Source: Geobacter sp. SVR
GTDB taxonomy: Bacteria; Desulfobacterota; Desulfuromonadia; Geobacterales; Pseudopelobacteraceae
Reading direction: 5' to 3'
DNA length: 64,000 nt
NCBI RefSeq assembly: GCF_016865365.1
Contig: NZ_AP024469.1
Coordinates: forward strand, 2,138,501-2,202,500
Positions 9,143-24,290 of this stretch are shown here, piece by piece; the first letter of the stretch is position 1; each line of letters starts with the position of its first letter. The notes below the pieces were generated by a model. It searched no databases. It worked only from the letters and a program-made list of their open reading frames with translations, and was not told the DNA's origin. A program made the position numbers and the translations under genes.

Positions 9143-10450
9143 ATGTCCATATCGAGCGATAACATTGCCGTAGTTCTGGTTGATGACGAGGAGAACATAC
9201 TGCGTTCGCTGCAGCGCCTCCTGAGGGATGAACCGTTCGAACTCCATACGGCCGCTTCCGGTGAGCAGGGGCTTGATCTGCTCGGTCAGATTCCGGAGGT
9301 TGCGGTGATCGTCTCGGATCAGCGCATGCCCGGCATGAACGGCGCCGAATTTCTCAGTCACTCGCAGGAGGTTGCCCCGCATGCCCTGCGCATCCTGCTG
9401 ACCGGATATTCCGATATCAACGCCACCATCGACGCCATCAACAAGGGGGGAGCCTATCGCTATATCTCCAAACCTTGGGACGAGGATGATTTGGTGCGTA
9501 CGGTCAGGGAGGCCGTGACGCTGTACCTCCGCACCAGGGAAAGCAGACGTCTGAGCGAGATCATCAACGAGCAGAACAAGGACTTGGAAGCCTGGAACGA
9601 GAACCTCAAAAAACGCCTGCTGCAGACCACCAGTACGATCCGGGCACAGAGCGAGGCCCTGAAAAGCTTTGATAAGAAGCATCCGGTGGCGGTGCTGAGC
9701 CGTGCTTTTGACGCATTCTTCGAAACCATGTGCGATTTCCCGGCCGTCCATGCCCGCACGGTCAGCACGCTGGTGACCGATGCGGCCCGCAAGATGGGGC
9801 TGGATGCCGAAACCATCGGCAGGTTCAGGCTGGCAGCCCTGCTGCACGATGCCGGCAAATTCAGCAGTCTCTCGCACTCGCCGGGCAAGTATCTCGATGA
9901 GATGTCAGAGAACGAGCTGCGCGATTATCGTCAGCACCCGCTGAGGGGGGAGGAGATGTTCTCCCGGATGGAGGAGCTTCAGGATGTGCTGCCCCTGATC
10001 CGTGGCCATCATGAAGCCTATGACGGCAGCGGTTTCCCGGACGGTCTCAAGGGGGAGGGTATCCCGCTGGGGGCACGTTTGATCGCCATTGCCGATCTGA
10101 TCGAGAAATCTGCCCGTTCGGTGGAGCAGGGCCGGGCCGACTATGCCATCATGTCGGCCCGCTTTCATTGCGGCACGCTGCTTGATCCCCAGTTGGTGAC
10201 CCTGTTCCACAGCATCACGCAGATCGTGTATTTCGAAGGCAAGAAGATCGGCGTGGTTTCGGAGGTGGAGATTGCGCCCCGGGAGCTGATGTCCGGAATG
10301 CGGTTGGCCCGCGATGTAGAAAGTGCTTCCGGAGTGCTGCTGATGCAGCGTGACACTGTGCTGGATGTTGCCGCGGTGGCGTTGATCCGCAGTCATTACG
10401 GCAAAAATCCCCCTTCTCATGGCATCTTCATCCAGGTGACGGATGAGTAG
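9143..10450 (+). CDS. RpfG-type response regulator with HD-GYP-like phosphodiesterase domain
   Basis: 435 residues. The receiver (about 6-125) has DDEE, Asp in VIVSDQRMPG and Lys in SKPWDEDDL. A coiled coil comes next, then an HD domain (about 190-330) with metal ligands in LLHDAGK near residue 233 and the HD-GYP signature region HHEAYDGSGFPDGL near 289-302. The usual GYP is GFP here; the HHE and HD residues are kept, so cyclic-di-GMP hydrolysis is plausible but not certain. About 100 C-terminal residues form an extra region of unknown role. ATG 9143 has AAGGAA seven bases upstream. It probably serves as the output of the kinase at 6454. Confidence 0.88.
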   Translation: MSISSDNIAVVLVDDEENILRSLQRLLRDEPFELHTAASGEQGLDLLGQIPEVAVIVSDQRMPGMNGAEFLSHSQEVAPHALRILLTGYSDINATIDAINKGGAYRYISKPWDEDDLVRTVREAVTLYLRTRESRRLSEIINEQNKDLEAWNENLKKRLLQTTSTIRAQSEALKSFDKKHPVAVLSRAFDAFFETMCDFPAVHARTVSTLVTDAARKMGLDAETIGRFRLAALLHDAGKFSSLSHSPGKYLDEMSENELRDYRQHPLRGEEMFSRMEELQDVLPLIRGHHEAYDGSGFPDGLKGEGIPLGARLIAIADLIEKSARSVEQGRADYAIMSARFHCGTLLDPQLVTLFHSITQIVYFEGKKIGVVSEVEIAPRELMSGMRLARDVESASGVLLMQRDTVLDVAAVALIRSHYGKNPPSHGIFIQVTDE

Positions 10451-10489
10451 CGGTCTCGCCGTCACCGGCAGCATGTCGGGGTGCAACAT

Positions 10490-10750
10490 ATGGTGAGCGT
10501 GGCCAGGCAGACGAAATTCGATGATCTCCAAAGCCGGGTGGAGATCAATCCACTCATCTATCAGCACTGGGTGGATGCCCTGGGTGAGTTTGCATCGTCA
10601 GTCCGCATCAGGGAAGGACTCCAGCAGGTTGTCACCATTGACGAGGAGTCGTGGGATCTCAATGATGCCGGAGACCTGGTAATCACCGCCTCTATCAGCC
10701 AGGAGGTTATTCAGATGATCGTTCCCCGGGGGCTGTGGGAGTGGTTGTGA
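10490..10750 (+). CDS. Small protein of unknown function
   Basis: 86 residues from ATG 10490 (a GTG at 10481 is an alternative, adding three residues); GGGGTG lies just upstream. The protein is acidic and soluble, with no membrane helix or cysteine pair, and ends in VPRGLWEWL. I do not recognise the family. It follows the HD-GYP-like regulator by about 40 bases in the same direction, so it is likely the last gene of that signalling operon. The coding frame is supported by position and composition only. About 235 bases of non-coding sequence follow before lepA. Confidence 0.55.
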   Translation: MVSVARQTKFDDLQSRVEINPLIYQHWVDALGEFASSVRIREGLQQVVTIDEESWDLNDAGDLVITASISQEVIQMIVPRGLWEWL

Positions 10751-10986
10751 TGCAACCCGCAGCAGCCCTTTGCGCATGCGGCCCTCGTGTTGTTGCTGCG
10801 GTTCCGTTCCCTTTCTTCGCCGATCTTTCCGCCAGTCATCCTTCCTGTCGAACTCCTGCACGAATCTCATGACATCCACGCTGTCCTGCCACCGCCGGGG
10901 CAGCTCCGAGCCCATTTCTCCTTTACATTCGCAGGAGTTTTATTTATCCTTCAATATTACACTTTCCCGGCAGACCCAAGGAATTC

Positions 10987-12783
<1,797 letters not shown>

Positions 12784-12834
12784 AATCGGCCTGCCCGAAC
12801 GCTTCCGCAACGTTAACCTTTTAAAGGAACCACT

Positions 12835-13515
12835 ATGGAAGAACATACCGAGATACCGGAAAAAAGTGTGAACAACGAATCTCCCGGACCTGCCTGCGAG
12901 CAGGGGGCCAGGAGAAAAGGCATAATCCGCGAATACGCGGAATCGATCGTTATTGCCATACTGCTGGCGCTGGTCATCCGCACCTACCTGGTCCAGGCCT
13001 TCAAGATCCCTTCCGGGTCCATGGAGGATACGCTGGCAATCGGCGACCATCTGCTGGTCAACAAGTTCATTTACGGCACCAGGATTCCGTTTTCGGGCGC
13101 CACTTTCCTGAAGTTGCGCGATCCGCACCAAGGGGATGTCATCGTCTTCGAATATCCCGAAGATCCCAGCAAGGACTTTATCAAGCGCATTGTCGGCGCA
13201 CCGGGGGACGTGGTGGAAGGGAAGGGGAAGAAGGTCTTCGTGAATGGGAAGCCCTACGAAAACCCCCATGAGGTACACAAGGAAAAAGAGGTCATTCCAA
13301 AGGAGATGAATCCCCGCGATACCTTCGGGCCCGTTACCGTGCCGCCCAATTCTTACTTCGTGATGGGGGACAACCGTGACCGCTCCTATGACAGCCGCTT
13401 CTGGGGCTTTGTGTCGCGGGACAAGATCAAGGGGCTGGCCTTCATCAAATACTGGTCCTGGGACCGGGAGAAATTCCGGCCGCGCTTCGGCAATATCGGG
13501 CGGCTTATCAACTGA
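12835..13515 (+). CDS. lepB: Signal peptidase I
   Basis: 226 residues. It is an inner-membrane serine protease with a Ser/Lys dyad that removes signal peptides. A cytosolic N-terminal tail of about 33 residues is followed by one membrane helix (about 35-55). Box B is IPSGSMEDTL with nucleophile Ser62. Box D is FIKRIVGAPGD with general base Lys117. Box E is GDNRDRSYDSRFWG. AAAGGAACC precedes the ATG. It lies 51 bases after lepA, probably co-transcribed. Confidence 0.97.
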   Translation: MEEHTEIPEKSVNNESPGPACEQGARRKGIIREYAESIVIAILLALVIRTYLVQAFKIPSGSMEDTLAIGDHLLVNKFIYGTRIPFSGATFLKLRDPHQGDVIVFEYPEDPSKDFIKRIVGAPGDVVEGKGKKVFVNGKPYENPHEVHKEKEVIPKEMNPRDTFGPVTVPPNSYFVMGDNRDRSYDSRFWGFVSRDKIKGLAFIKYWSWDREKFRPRFGNIGRLIN

Positions 13516-13567
13516 CGCATTCAAAAGCAAATTTACCACTGAGACACTGAGAAGCTAAAAGGCGATT

Positions 13568-13690
13568 TACCACGGAGGACACGGAGGTAACAGAGGAAAA
13601 ACGAGGAAGGCAAACGCAAAAGAATGATCCAAAATTGTTAAGCCTTGATGTTGCTTTTTCTCTGAGCCCTCCTTGTCCTCCCGTGGTGAT
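13568..13690. repeat. MITE-like imperfect inverted repeat between lepB and aspS
   Basis: The left arm at 13568-13601 and the right arm at 13656-13690 are reverse complements over about 35 bases with a few mismatches and one or two gaps (arms begin TACCACGGAGGACACGGAGG on the left). About 54 bases of AT-richer sequence separate them. The purine-rich CACGGAGGACACGGAGG pattern resembles dispersed intergenic repeats seen in several environmental genomes. A related ACCACTGAGACACTGAGA stretch begins just before it (about 13536). No ORF is inside. Confidence 0.7.
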
Positions 13691-13743
13691 GGCTTTTGGT
13701 TTTCAGTGCAACAGCTTTATTTGAAATATTAATGGAGGATACT

Positions 13744-15528
13744 ATGGATACGCTGGGCAGTTGGAAACGGACTCATTACTGTGGCGATTTGACGGCAAAG
13801 GATGTCGGCAGTGAAGTGATCCTGATGGGATGGTCGCTGCGCCGCCGCGATCATGGTGGGTTGATCTTCATCGATCTGCGCGATCGCGAGGGCATAGCCC
13901 AGGTTGTCTTCGATCCGGAGCTGAGCAGCCAGGCCCACGCAGTGGCCGAGTCGGTGCGCAGCGAGTTCGTACTGGCTATCAAGGGTAAGGTCATCCCGAG
14001 GCCGGAGGGGACGGTCAATCCGAACATGAAGACCGGTGAAGTGGAAATCCAGGTCAGCGAGTGCAAGCTGCTGAACCGCTCTAAGCCGCTTCCCTTCATG
14101 CTCGACGAATACAGCGACATCAACGAGAACATCCGGCTGAAACACCGCTATCTCGATCTGCGCCGTCCGCAGCTCCAGCACAACCTCATCCTCCGTTCGA
14201 AGGTAGCCCAGGTAACGCGCAGTTACCTGACGGAAAACGGCTTCCTTGAGCTGGAAACCCCTTTCCTGACGAAATCCACGCCGGAAGGTGCCCGTGACTT
14301 CCTGGTGCCCTCCCGCATCAACCAGGGCTGTTTCTACGCTCTGCCCCAGTCCCCCCAGATATTCAAGCAGATCCTGATGATCTCTGGATTTGACCGGTAT
14401 TTCCAGGTGGTGCGCTGCTTCCGCGACGAGGACCTGCGGGCCGACCGCCAGCCGGAGTTTACCCAGATCGATTGCGAGATGTCGTTCATCGACCGCGAAG
14501 ACATCATTACCGTGATGGAGGGCTTGATCGCCCGCATCTTCAAGGAGGCCAAAGGGGTCGAAGTGCAGTTGCCGGTCGAGCGGATCACCTATGCCGAGGC
14601 CATCAGGCGTTTCGGCGTCGATAACCCGGACATGCGCTTCGGCATGGAGCTGTGCGAACTGACCGATCTGGTCAAAGGCTCGGGTTTCAAGGTGTTTGCC
14701 GATGTTGCCGCAAAAGGGGGATGCATCCGGGGGATCAATGCCAAGGGATGCGCCAGGTTCTCCCGCAAGGAGATCGACGATCTGACGGAATTCGTCAAGA
14801 TCTACGGCGCCAAGGGACTGGCCTACGTCAAGATAGAAAACGGCGAGTGGCATTCCCCCATAGCCAAATTTTTCACCTCCGACGAGATTGCGGCCATGAA
14901 CGCAGCGTTCGGTGCCGAGGAAGGCGACCTGCTGTTCTTCGTGGCCGACAAGCCCAAGGTGGTCAACGACTCGCTGGGCAAGCTGCGCAATCACCTTGCC
15001 GGCATCCTGCAACTGACCAGCAAGGACGACTACCGCTTCGTGTGGGTTACCGATTTTCCGCTGCTGGAGTGGGACGAGGAGGAAAAACGCTGGGCTGCGG
15101 TGCATCATCCCTTTACCGCTCCCATGGATGAGGATCTGCCGTTTGTGGAATCCGATCCCGGCCGTTGCCGCGCCAAGGCCTACGACTTGGTGCTCAATGG
15201 CAACGAAATCGGCGGAGGCTCCATCAGGATTCACCAGGAGCAGGTGCAGTCGCTGATGTTCAGGCTGCTCGGGCTCTCGGAAGAGTCGGCCCGCAGCAAG
15301 TTCGGCTTCCTGCTGGATGCCCTCGAATTCGGTACTCCCCCTCACGGCGGCATCGCCTTCGGAATGGATCGCCTGATCATGCTGCTGACCGGCAGCGACT
15401 CGATCCGCGACGTCATCGCCTTTCCCAAGACCCAGAAAGGCGCCTGCCTGATGTCCGAGGCCCCCTCGCTGGTAGAGAACAAGCAACTGCGGGAGTTGGG
15501 AATCCGGCTGGCTGAAAAGCAGGGGTAA
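13744..15528 (+). CDS. aspS: Aspartyl-tRNA synthetase
   Basis: 594 residues, class II synthetase of bacterial type. An N-terminal OB-fold anticodon domain (about 1-110), a class II core with motif 2 ([18 protein letters not shown]) and motif 3 ([15 protein letters not shown]), and the bacterial GAD insertion between (about 290-410). ATG 13744 is chosen since GGAGG lies five bases upstream and the protein then begins [16 protein letters not shown] as in homologues. An upstream in-frame start at 13696 would only add residues inside the repeat flank. Whether it also charges tRNA-Asn cannot be told here. Confidence 0.97.
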   Translation: MDTLGSWKRTHYCGDLTAKDVGSEVILMGWSLRRRDHGGLIFIDLRDREGIAQVVFDPELSSQAHAVAESVRSEFVLAIKGKVIPRPEGTVNPNMKTGEVEIQVSECKLLNRSKPLPFMLDEYSDINENIRLKHRYLDLRRPQLQHNLILRSKVAQVTRSYLTENGFLELETPFLTKSTPEGARDFLVPSRINQGCFYALPQSPQIFKQILMISGFDRYFQVVRCFRDEDLRADRQPEFTQIDCEMSFIDREDIITVMEGLIARIFKEAKGVEVQLPVERITYAEAIRRFGVDNPDMRFGMELCELTDLVKGSGFKVFADVAAKGGCIRGINAKGCARFSRKEIDDLTEFVKIYGAKGLAYVKIENGEWHSPIAKFFTSDEIAAMNAAFGAEEGDLLFFVADKPKVVNDSLGKLRNHLAGILQLTSKDDYRFVWVTDFPLLEWDEEEKRWAAVHHPFTAPMDEDLPFVESDPGRCRAKAYDLVLNGNEIGGGSIRIHQEQVQSLMFRLLGLSEESARSKFGFLLDALEFGTPPHGGIAFGMDRLIMLLTGSDSIRDVIAFPKTQKGACLMSEAPSLVENKQLRELGIRLAEKQG

Positions 15529-15539
15529 ACGATACAGAC

Positions 15540-16214
15540 GTGAGCCGCCTGATTGCTCTGATATTGGTGGGCTGTCTGCTGAACGCCTGTTCTGCGGCAC
15601 CGGCCCCTAATTGGCGCAATCAGGCTACGGCACTGGTCGATGACCTCGGAGGGCAGGGTGCCTCCGAGGCTTTCCCGCAGGAATTCGAAAACCTGGTCGA
15701 GACGTTCGAGCACGGTGAAGCAGTGCTTCATGTGCAGGGCGACCGGGAAAAGGCTGACAGCTACTATCTGCTGGCCCTCCAGAAGGGGGACCTGCTCAGG
15801 CAGGAGCTGAAGCAAAGAATTGAATTGCAGCAGGCCGAAGAGCGCCAGCGTGCCGCCGAGCAGGCGGCACGCGCCGAACAGGAACGCCTTTCGCGCGAGA
15901 CTGAAGAGCGGTTGCGCAAGCTCGAAAGACAGAAGGCGGAAAAAGGGGCCGCGCCCTCCAGGGCTGAAGGCCAATCACGGGACAGTCAGGCGCTGCCCTT
16001 ATCCCATACCGTCCGCAGGGGAGAGACGCTGCCCCAGATCGCGGCCCGCACCGAAATTTACAACGACTCCTCCCTCTGGCCCATCATCTACCGGGCCAAC
16101 CGCGACCAGATCAGAGACCCCAAGCAGCTCTGGCCCGGTCAGACCCTCAAGATTCCCCGCCATTTCACCCGCGAAGAGGCTTCGGAAGCCAGACGCTATT
16201 CCACCAGAAAATAA
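15540..16214 (+). CDS. LysM-domain lipoprotein
   Basis: 224 residues from GTG 15540. A short hydrophobic leader ends in the lipobox LLNAC, with lipidated Cys at 17. The middle is a long charged coiled coil (about 80-140, QQAEERQRAAEQAARAEQE-like). A C-terminal LysM domain (about 155-210) has the TVRRGETLPQIAARTEIYND start and an NRDQIRDPKQLWPGQTLKIP end, so it likely binds peptidoglycan while anchored in the outer membrane. It starts 12 bases after aspS and is probably co-transcribed. The partner in envelope function is unknown. Confidence 0.85.
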   Translation: MSRLIALILVGCLLNACSAAPAPNWRNQATALVDDLGGQGASEAFPQEFENLVETFEHGEAVLHVQGDREKADSYYLLALQKGDLLRQELKQRIELQQAEERQRAAEQAARAEQERLSRETEERLRKLERQKAEKGAAPSRAEGQSRDSQALPLSHTVRRGETLPQIAARTEIYNDSSLWPIIYRANRDQIRDPKQLWPGQTLKIPRHFTREEASEARRYSTRK

Positions 16215-16270
16215 ATCTGACAAATTCGGCCCGAACCGGCTCTATATTATCGTTTGCACAATGTTTTCCC

Positions 16271-16307
16271 TTGACAGTCCCAAGTGTTTTTGTATACTGT
16301 ATACAAA
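16271..16307 (+). promoter_or_regulatory. Sigma-70 promoter overlapped by a perfect 19-bp palindrome, upstream of isocitrate dehydrogenase
   Basis: TTGACA (16271-16276), a 16-base spacer and TATACT (16293-16298) form a strong promoter. The -10 lies inside a perfect palindrome TTTGTATACTGTATACAAA (16289-16307, single central base). A repressor bound here would block the promoter. TTGTATAC-type dyads are recognised by some GntR/FCD-family regulators (family knowledge), but the actual regulator is unknown. The start codon is about 170 bases downstream, leaving a leader. Confidence 0.72.
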
Positions 16308-16355
16308 CTTTCGTAAACCGAGATAAAGTCAAATAAATACAAATATTTGCATTGA

Positions 16356-18698
<2,343 letters not shown>

Positions 18699-18704
18699 AA
18701 CAAT

Positions 18705-18746
18705 GGGCCTGGCCGGCTTCACTGGCTGACCAGGCCCGCTTTTTTC
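18705..18746 (+). terminator. Terminator after monomeric isocitrate dehydrogenase
   Basis: GGGCCTGG (18705-18712) pairs with CCAGGCCC (18730-18737) and a run of six Ts follows. Confidence 0.85.
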
Positions 18747-18781
18747 GTATCACAGCAGTACCATCCATGAAGTGAGGTTGG

Positions 18782-20194
<1,413 letters not shown>

Positions 20195-20239
20195 TTCGAC
20201 TGCTATCGAAGGGGCGGCGCAGTGGTGCCGCCACTCTGA

Positions 20240-21229
<990 letters not shown>

Positions 21230-21260
21230 TCCTTAAAACGGCTTCAGGCTTTGTCTGTGC

Positions 21261-21288
21261 AAAAGAAGGGTTTTCCGGCCCTTCTTTT
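21261..21288 (+). terminator. Terminator after mdh
   Basis: AAAAGAAGGG pairs with CCCTTCTTTT around an 8-base loop; symmetric, so it may work in both directions. Confidence 0.85.
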
Positions 21289-21349
21289 GCCACATTTAAG
21301 GCTTGAGAATTTCACACCTTTAACTACGGGTAAAAAGGAGTCTTTTCAG

Positions 21350-21547
21350 ATGGAGAAAAAATTGCCGAAAATTGAAATTATTGAAAAGTATTGCAAGGGA
21401 TGCCACATCTGCGTGGAATTCTGCCCCACCAAGGTGCTGGAAATGAAGGGGTTCTACGCCACCGTAAAAAATCTGGAAGCATGTATCAAGTGTATGCAAT
21501 GCGAACTGAGATGCCCGGATTTCGCCATCAAGGTCACAGCTGAATAA
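21350..21547 (+). CDS. korD: 2-oxoglutarate:ferredoxin oxidoreductase, delta (ferredoxin) subunit
   Basis: 65 residues, two [4Fe-4S] motifs: CKGCHICVEFCP (about residues 14-25) and CIKCMQCELRCP. It carries electrons from the thiamine site to ferredoxin. ATG 21350 follows AAAAAGGAG; an upstream start at 21251 would add 33 residues overlapping the mdh terminator and is rejected. First gene of korDABC, with a 21-base gap to korA. Confidence 0.93.
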   Translation: MEKKLPKIEIIEKYCKGCHICVEFCPTKVLEMKGFYATVKNLEACIKCMQCELRCPDFAIKVTAE

Positions 21548-21568
21548 ATCAATGGGAGGAAATGAACA

Positions 21569-22702
21569 GTGGCAAAAAAAGTAGCGTTTCTTCAGGGTAA
21601 CGAGGCCGCAGCACACGGCGCCATCTACGCCGGCTGCAACTTTTTCGGCGGCTACCCAATCACACCCTCGACAGAGGTTGCTGAGGTCATGTCTGTCGAG
21701 CTTCCTAAAATCGGCGGAAAATTCATTCAGATGGAAGACGAGATCGGTGCCATGGCTGCCATTTTGGGCGCCTCACTGGCCGGCTCCAAGGTTCTTACAT
21801 CGACATCCGGCCCCGGTTTGTCTCTCAAGCAGGAACTGATCGGCTACGGCTGCATTGCCGAAATCCCCTGCGTCGTCTACAACGTCATGCGCGGCGGTCC
21901 CTCCACCGGTATGCCGACCGGTCCCAGCCAGTCGGACGTTATGGCTGCAAAATGGGGCACCCACGGTGACCACCCGGCCATCTGCCTGGTGCCTGCTTCG
22001 GTTCAGGAGACCTACGAAGAAGTCATTCGTGCCTTCAATCTCTCTGAAAAATACCGTACCCCGGTTATGGTCATGCCGGATGAGATCGTTGCCCACATGC
22101 GTGAGCGCATCGTTTTCCCAGAAACTGGCGAGATCGAAGTCGTTCCGCGTAAAACTCCGACCGTCGCACCGGACCAGTACAAACCCTATGACACCAGCTT
22201 CGGCGATGTACCGCCGCTGGCCGCCTTCGGCAGCGGTTACAAATTCCATGTGACCGGTCTCAACAAGATGCAGGATGGTTTCCCGACAACCAAGGCCGAA
22301 ATCGTTCAGGCCGAGGAAGAGCGCCAAGTGCGCAAGGTTGAAGCCAATGTTGACGATATCGTCACCTTCGAAGAATACCAGTTGGACGACGCCCAAGTGG
22401 TGGTCATTGCTTACGGCTCGACCTCCCGTTCGGCTCGTTATGCTGTCAATGCTGCCCGCGAGCAGGGCATCAAGGCCGGCATGTTCCGCATCAAGACCTT
22501 CTGGCCGTTCCCGGATAAGCAGATCAAGGCTTTGGCCGGCAAGGTCAAAGGTTTTGTCGTACCTGAGATGAACCTGGGTATGTGTGCCAATGAAGTGGAG
22601 CGCTGCGCTCAAGGCAAAGCCCCGATCCTCGGAATCTTCCGTGTTGACGGCGAGCCGATTAATCCCGACCAGATACTCGAGAAGATGAAGGAGGTTAAGT
22701 AA
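21569..22702 (+). CDS. korA: 2-oxoglutarate:ferredoxin oxidoreductase, alpha subunit
   Basis: 377 residues. It belongs to the pyruvate/2-oxoacid:ferredoxin oxidoreductase family: GGYPITPSTEVAEVMS near the N-terminus, then the transketolase C-like region (RTPVMVMPDEIVAHMRERI and VVVIAYGSTSRSARYAV). With KorB, KorC and KorD it makes succinyl-CoA from 2-oxoglutarate and CoA with reduction of ferredoxin, giving the anaerobic TCA cycle its low-potential electrons. GTG start at 21569 with GGGAGGA eight bases upstream. Stop and korB ATG are separated by two bases. Confidence 0.95.
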   Translation: MAKKVAFLQGNEAAAHGAIYAGCNFFGGYPITPSTEVAEVMSVELPKIGGKFIQMEDEIGAMAAILGASLAGSKVLTSTSGPGLSLKQELIGYGCIAEIPCVVYNVMRGGPSTGMPTGPSQSDVMAAKWGTHGDHPAICLVPASVQETYEEVIRAFNLSEKYRTPVMVMPDEIVAHMRERIVFPETGEIEVVPRKTPTVAPDQYKPYDTSFGDVPPLAAFGSGYKFHVTGLNKMQDGFPTTKAEIVQAEEERQVRKVEANVDDIVTFEEYQLDDAQVVVIAYGSTSRSARYAVNAAREQGIKAGMFRIKTFWPFPDKQIKALAGKVKGFVVPEMNLGMCANEVERCAQGKAPILGIFRVDGEPINPDQILEKMKEVK

Positions 22703-22704
22703 CC

Positions 22705-23523
22705 ATGGCTTTTGAATATGAAAAGTACATTCGTCCGGGCAAGCTGCCCCATATCTGGTGCCCGGGCTGCGGTCACGGCATCGTTATGAAGGGCTTGATC
22801 CGCGCAATGGATACTCTTGGTCTCAAGAAGGAAAATACGGCCATTGTGTCCGGTATCGGCTGCGCTTCCCGACTCCCCGGCTACATTGACTGCTGCACCC
22901 TGCACACCGCCCACGGCCGTGCCGCTGCTTTTGCAACCGGCGTGAAGCTGGCCAAGCCGGAAATGAACGTGATCCTGTGCGGCGGCGACGGCGACGGTAC
23001 CGCCATCGGCGGCAACCACTTCATCCATGCCTGCCGCCGTAACATCGACATGACCTACATCATCATGAACAACTACATCTACGGCATGACCGGCGGCCAG
23101 TTCTCCCCGGCCACCCCGACCGGCCACAAGGCCTCCACCACGCCGTACGGTAACCCTGATCCGAACTTCGACATCGCCAAACTGGCCATCGGAGCCGGCG
23201 CCACCTTCGTGGCCCGCGGCACCGCTTTCCATGCCAACCAGATCGACAAGCTGATCGTGGAAGCCATCCAGCACAAAGGTTTCTCCGTGGTCGAGATCCT
23301 GGACGACTGCCCCACAACCTACGGCCGTCGCAACAAGTACAAGTCGGTTATCGAGATGATGAACCGCCTGAAGGAAGTTGCCGTACCGATCAAGGCTGCC
23401 GAGAAGATGACCGCCGAGCAGCTGCAGGGCAAGGTCCTGACCGGTGTTCTCTACAAAGAGGAAAAACCCGAATATACCGCCGAGTATGCCAAGGTTATCG
23501 AGCGCGCCCAGGCCGCCAAGTAA
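22705..23523 (+). CDS. korB: 2-oxoglutarate:ferredoxin oxidoreductase, beta (thiamine-binding) subunit
   Basis: 272 residues. It holds the thiamine diphosphate site: HIWCPGCGHGIVMKG, the GDGDGTAIGGNHFIHACRRNIDMTYI stretch with a GDG-x-NN-like metal/cofactor motif (NNYIYGMTGGQFSPATP), and VEILDDCPTTYG. This layout is the standard KorB pattern and distinguishes it from pyruvate enzymes, although substrate choice (2-oxoglutarate versus other 2-oxoacids) rests mainly on the TCA context. It runs to 23523, 26 bases before korC. Confidence 0.95.
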   Translation: MAFEYEKYIRPGKLPHIWCPGCGHGIVMKGLIRAMDTLGLKKENTAIVSGIGCASRLPGYIDCCTLHTAHGRAAAFATGVKLAKPEMNVILCGGDGDGTAIGGNHFIHACRRNIDMTYIIMNNYIYGMTGGQFSPATPTGHKASTTPYGNPDPNFDIAKLAIGAGATFVARGTAFHANQIDKLIVEAIQHKGFSVVEILDDCPTTYGRRNKYKSVIEMMNRLKEVAVPIKAAEKMTAEQLQGKVLTGVLYKEEKPEYTAEYAKVIERAQAAK

Positions 23524-23549
23524 TTCACTAAGGAAAAGGAGAGATATAG

Positions 23550-24095
23550 ATGTCCAGATATGAACTCAGATTTTCCGGCGCAGGGGGGCAGGGGCTCATC
23601 ACCGCCGGCATCATCATGGCTAAGGCCGCCTCCATCTACGAGGGAAAACAGGCCGTCCAGTCGCAGAGCTACGGTCCCGAGGCCCGTGGCGGCGCTTCCA
23701 AGTCGGAAGTCATCATCTCCGACGGCGCCATCGACTACCCCAAGGTAACCCAGTGCGATGCGCTTCTGGCCATGACCCAGGAAGCAGCCAACAAGTACTC
23801 CCATGACCTGAAAGAGGGTGGGGTGCTGCTGATCGATTCCGATCTGGTCAAAAACGTACCGCCGGGGAATTTCAAGACCGTTGCATTCCCGATTATCAAC
23901 ACGGCCAAAAACGATGTGGGACGTGAAATCGTTGCCAATATCGTTGCCCTGGGCGCCATGGTTGCCCTGACCGGCCAGGTGACCCGCGAAAATGCCGAGA
24001 AAGCCGTGCTTTCCAGCGTTCCCGAAGCATTCCTGGAGCTGAACAAGAAGGCCTTCAGCATGGGATACGATAAGGCAATCGCAGCCAGCGCCTGA
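23550..24095 (+). CDS. korC: 2-oxoglutarate:ferredoxin oxidoreductase, gamma subunit
   Basis: 181 residues, POR gamma family: FSGAGGQGLITAGIIMAKAA, QSYGPEARGGASKSEVIIS and a central GVLLIDSDLV stretch. It completes the four-subunit enzyme. AAAGGAGAGA lies before the ATG. The gene is followed by a strong terminator, which closes the korDABC unit. Confidence 0.95.
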   Translation: MSRYELRFSGAGGQGLITAGIIMAKAASIYEGKQAVQSQSYGPEARGGASKSEVIISDGAIDYPKVTQCDALLAMTQEAANKYSHDLKEGGVLLIDSDLVKNVPPGNFKTVAFPIINTAKNDVGREIVANIVALGAMVALTGQVTRENAEKAVLSSVPEAFLELNKKAFSMGYDKAIAASA

Positions 24096-24117
24096 CAGTT
24101 CCGAGCATTTGATTCGG

Positions 24118-24151
24118 AAAAGGCCCGGCACTTCGTTGCCGGGCCTTTTTT
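24118..24151 (+). terminator. Terminator after korDABC
   Basis: AAGGCCCGGCA pairs with TGCCGGGCCTT (24120-24130 with 24137-24147), with a T-run after it. Confidence 0.9.
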
Positions 24152-24227
24152 GTTGTGCACATCCGAGGCATGCCCGCTCAAGTGCGGGCGGAGCGGATTC
24201 ATGAATGCCTTTTGGGCTACTCCTCCT

Positions 24228-24256
24228 TTGACAATCGCCGCAAATTGAGTCATAGT
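24228..24256 (+). promoter_or_regulatory. Probable sigma-70 promoter of ruvB unit
   Basis: TTGACA (24228-24233), a 17-base spacer and CATAGT (24251-24256), about 35 bases before the ruvB ATG. The -35 is perfect and the -10 is a moderate match. Confidence 0.6.
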
Positions 24257-24290
24257 TCCCCCCTCGGCAAGCGTTCGCTACGGAGATCCG

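Noticed and set aside
10598-10915. Minus-strand ORF of 105 codons in the gap before lepA
   Set aside because: Overlaps the small plus-strand gene over half its length and shows low-complexity charged sequence without an RBS.
13729-15600. Long minus-strand frame of 623 codons opposite aspS
   Set aside because: Antisense to an intact, conserved synthetase; no protein family recognised.
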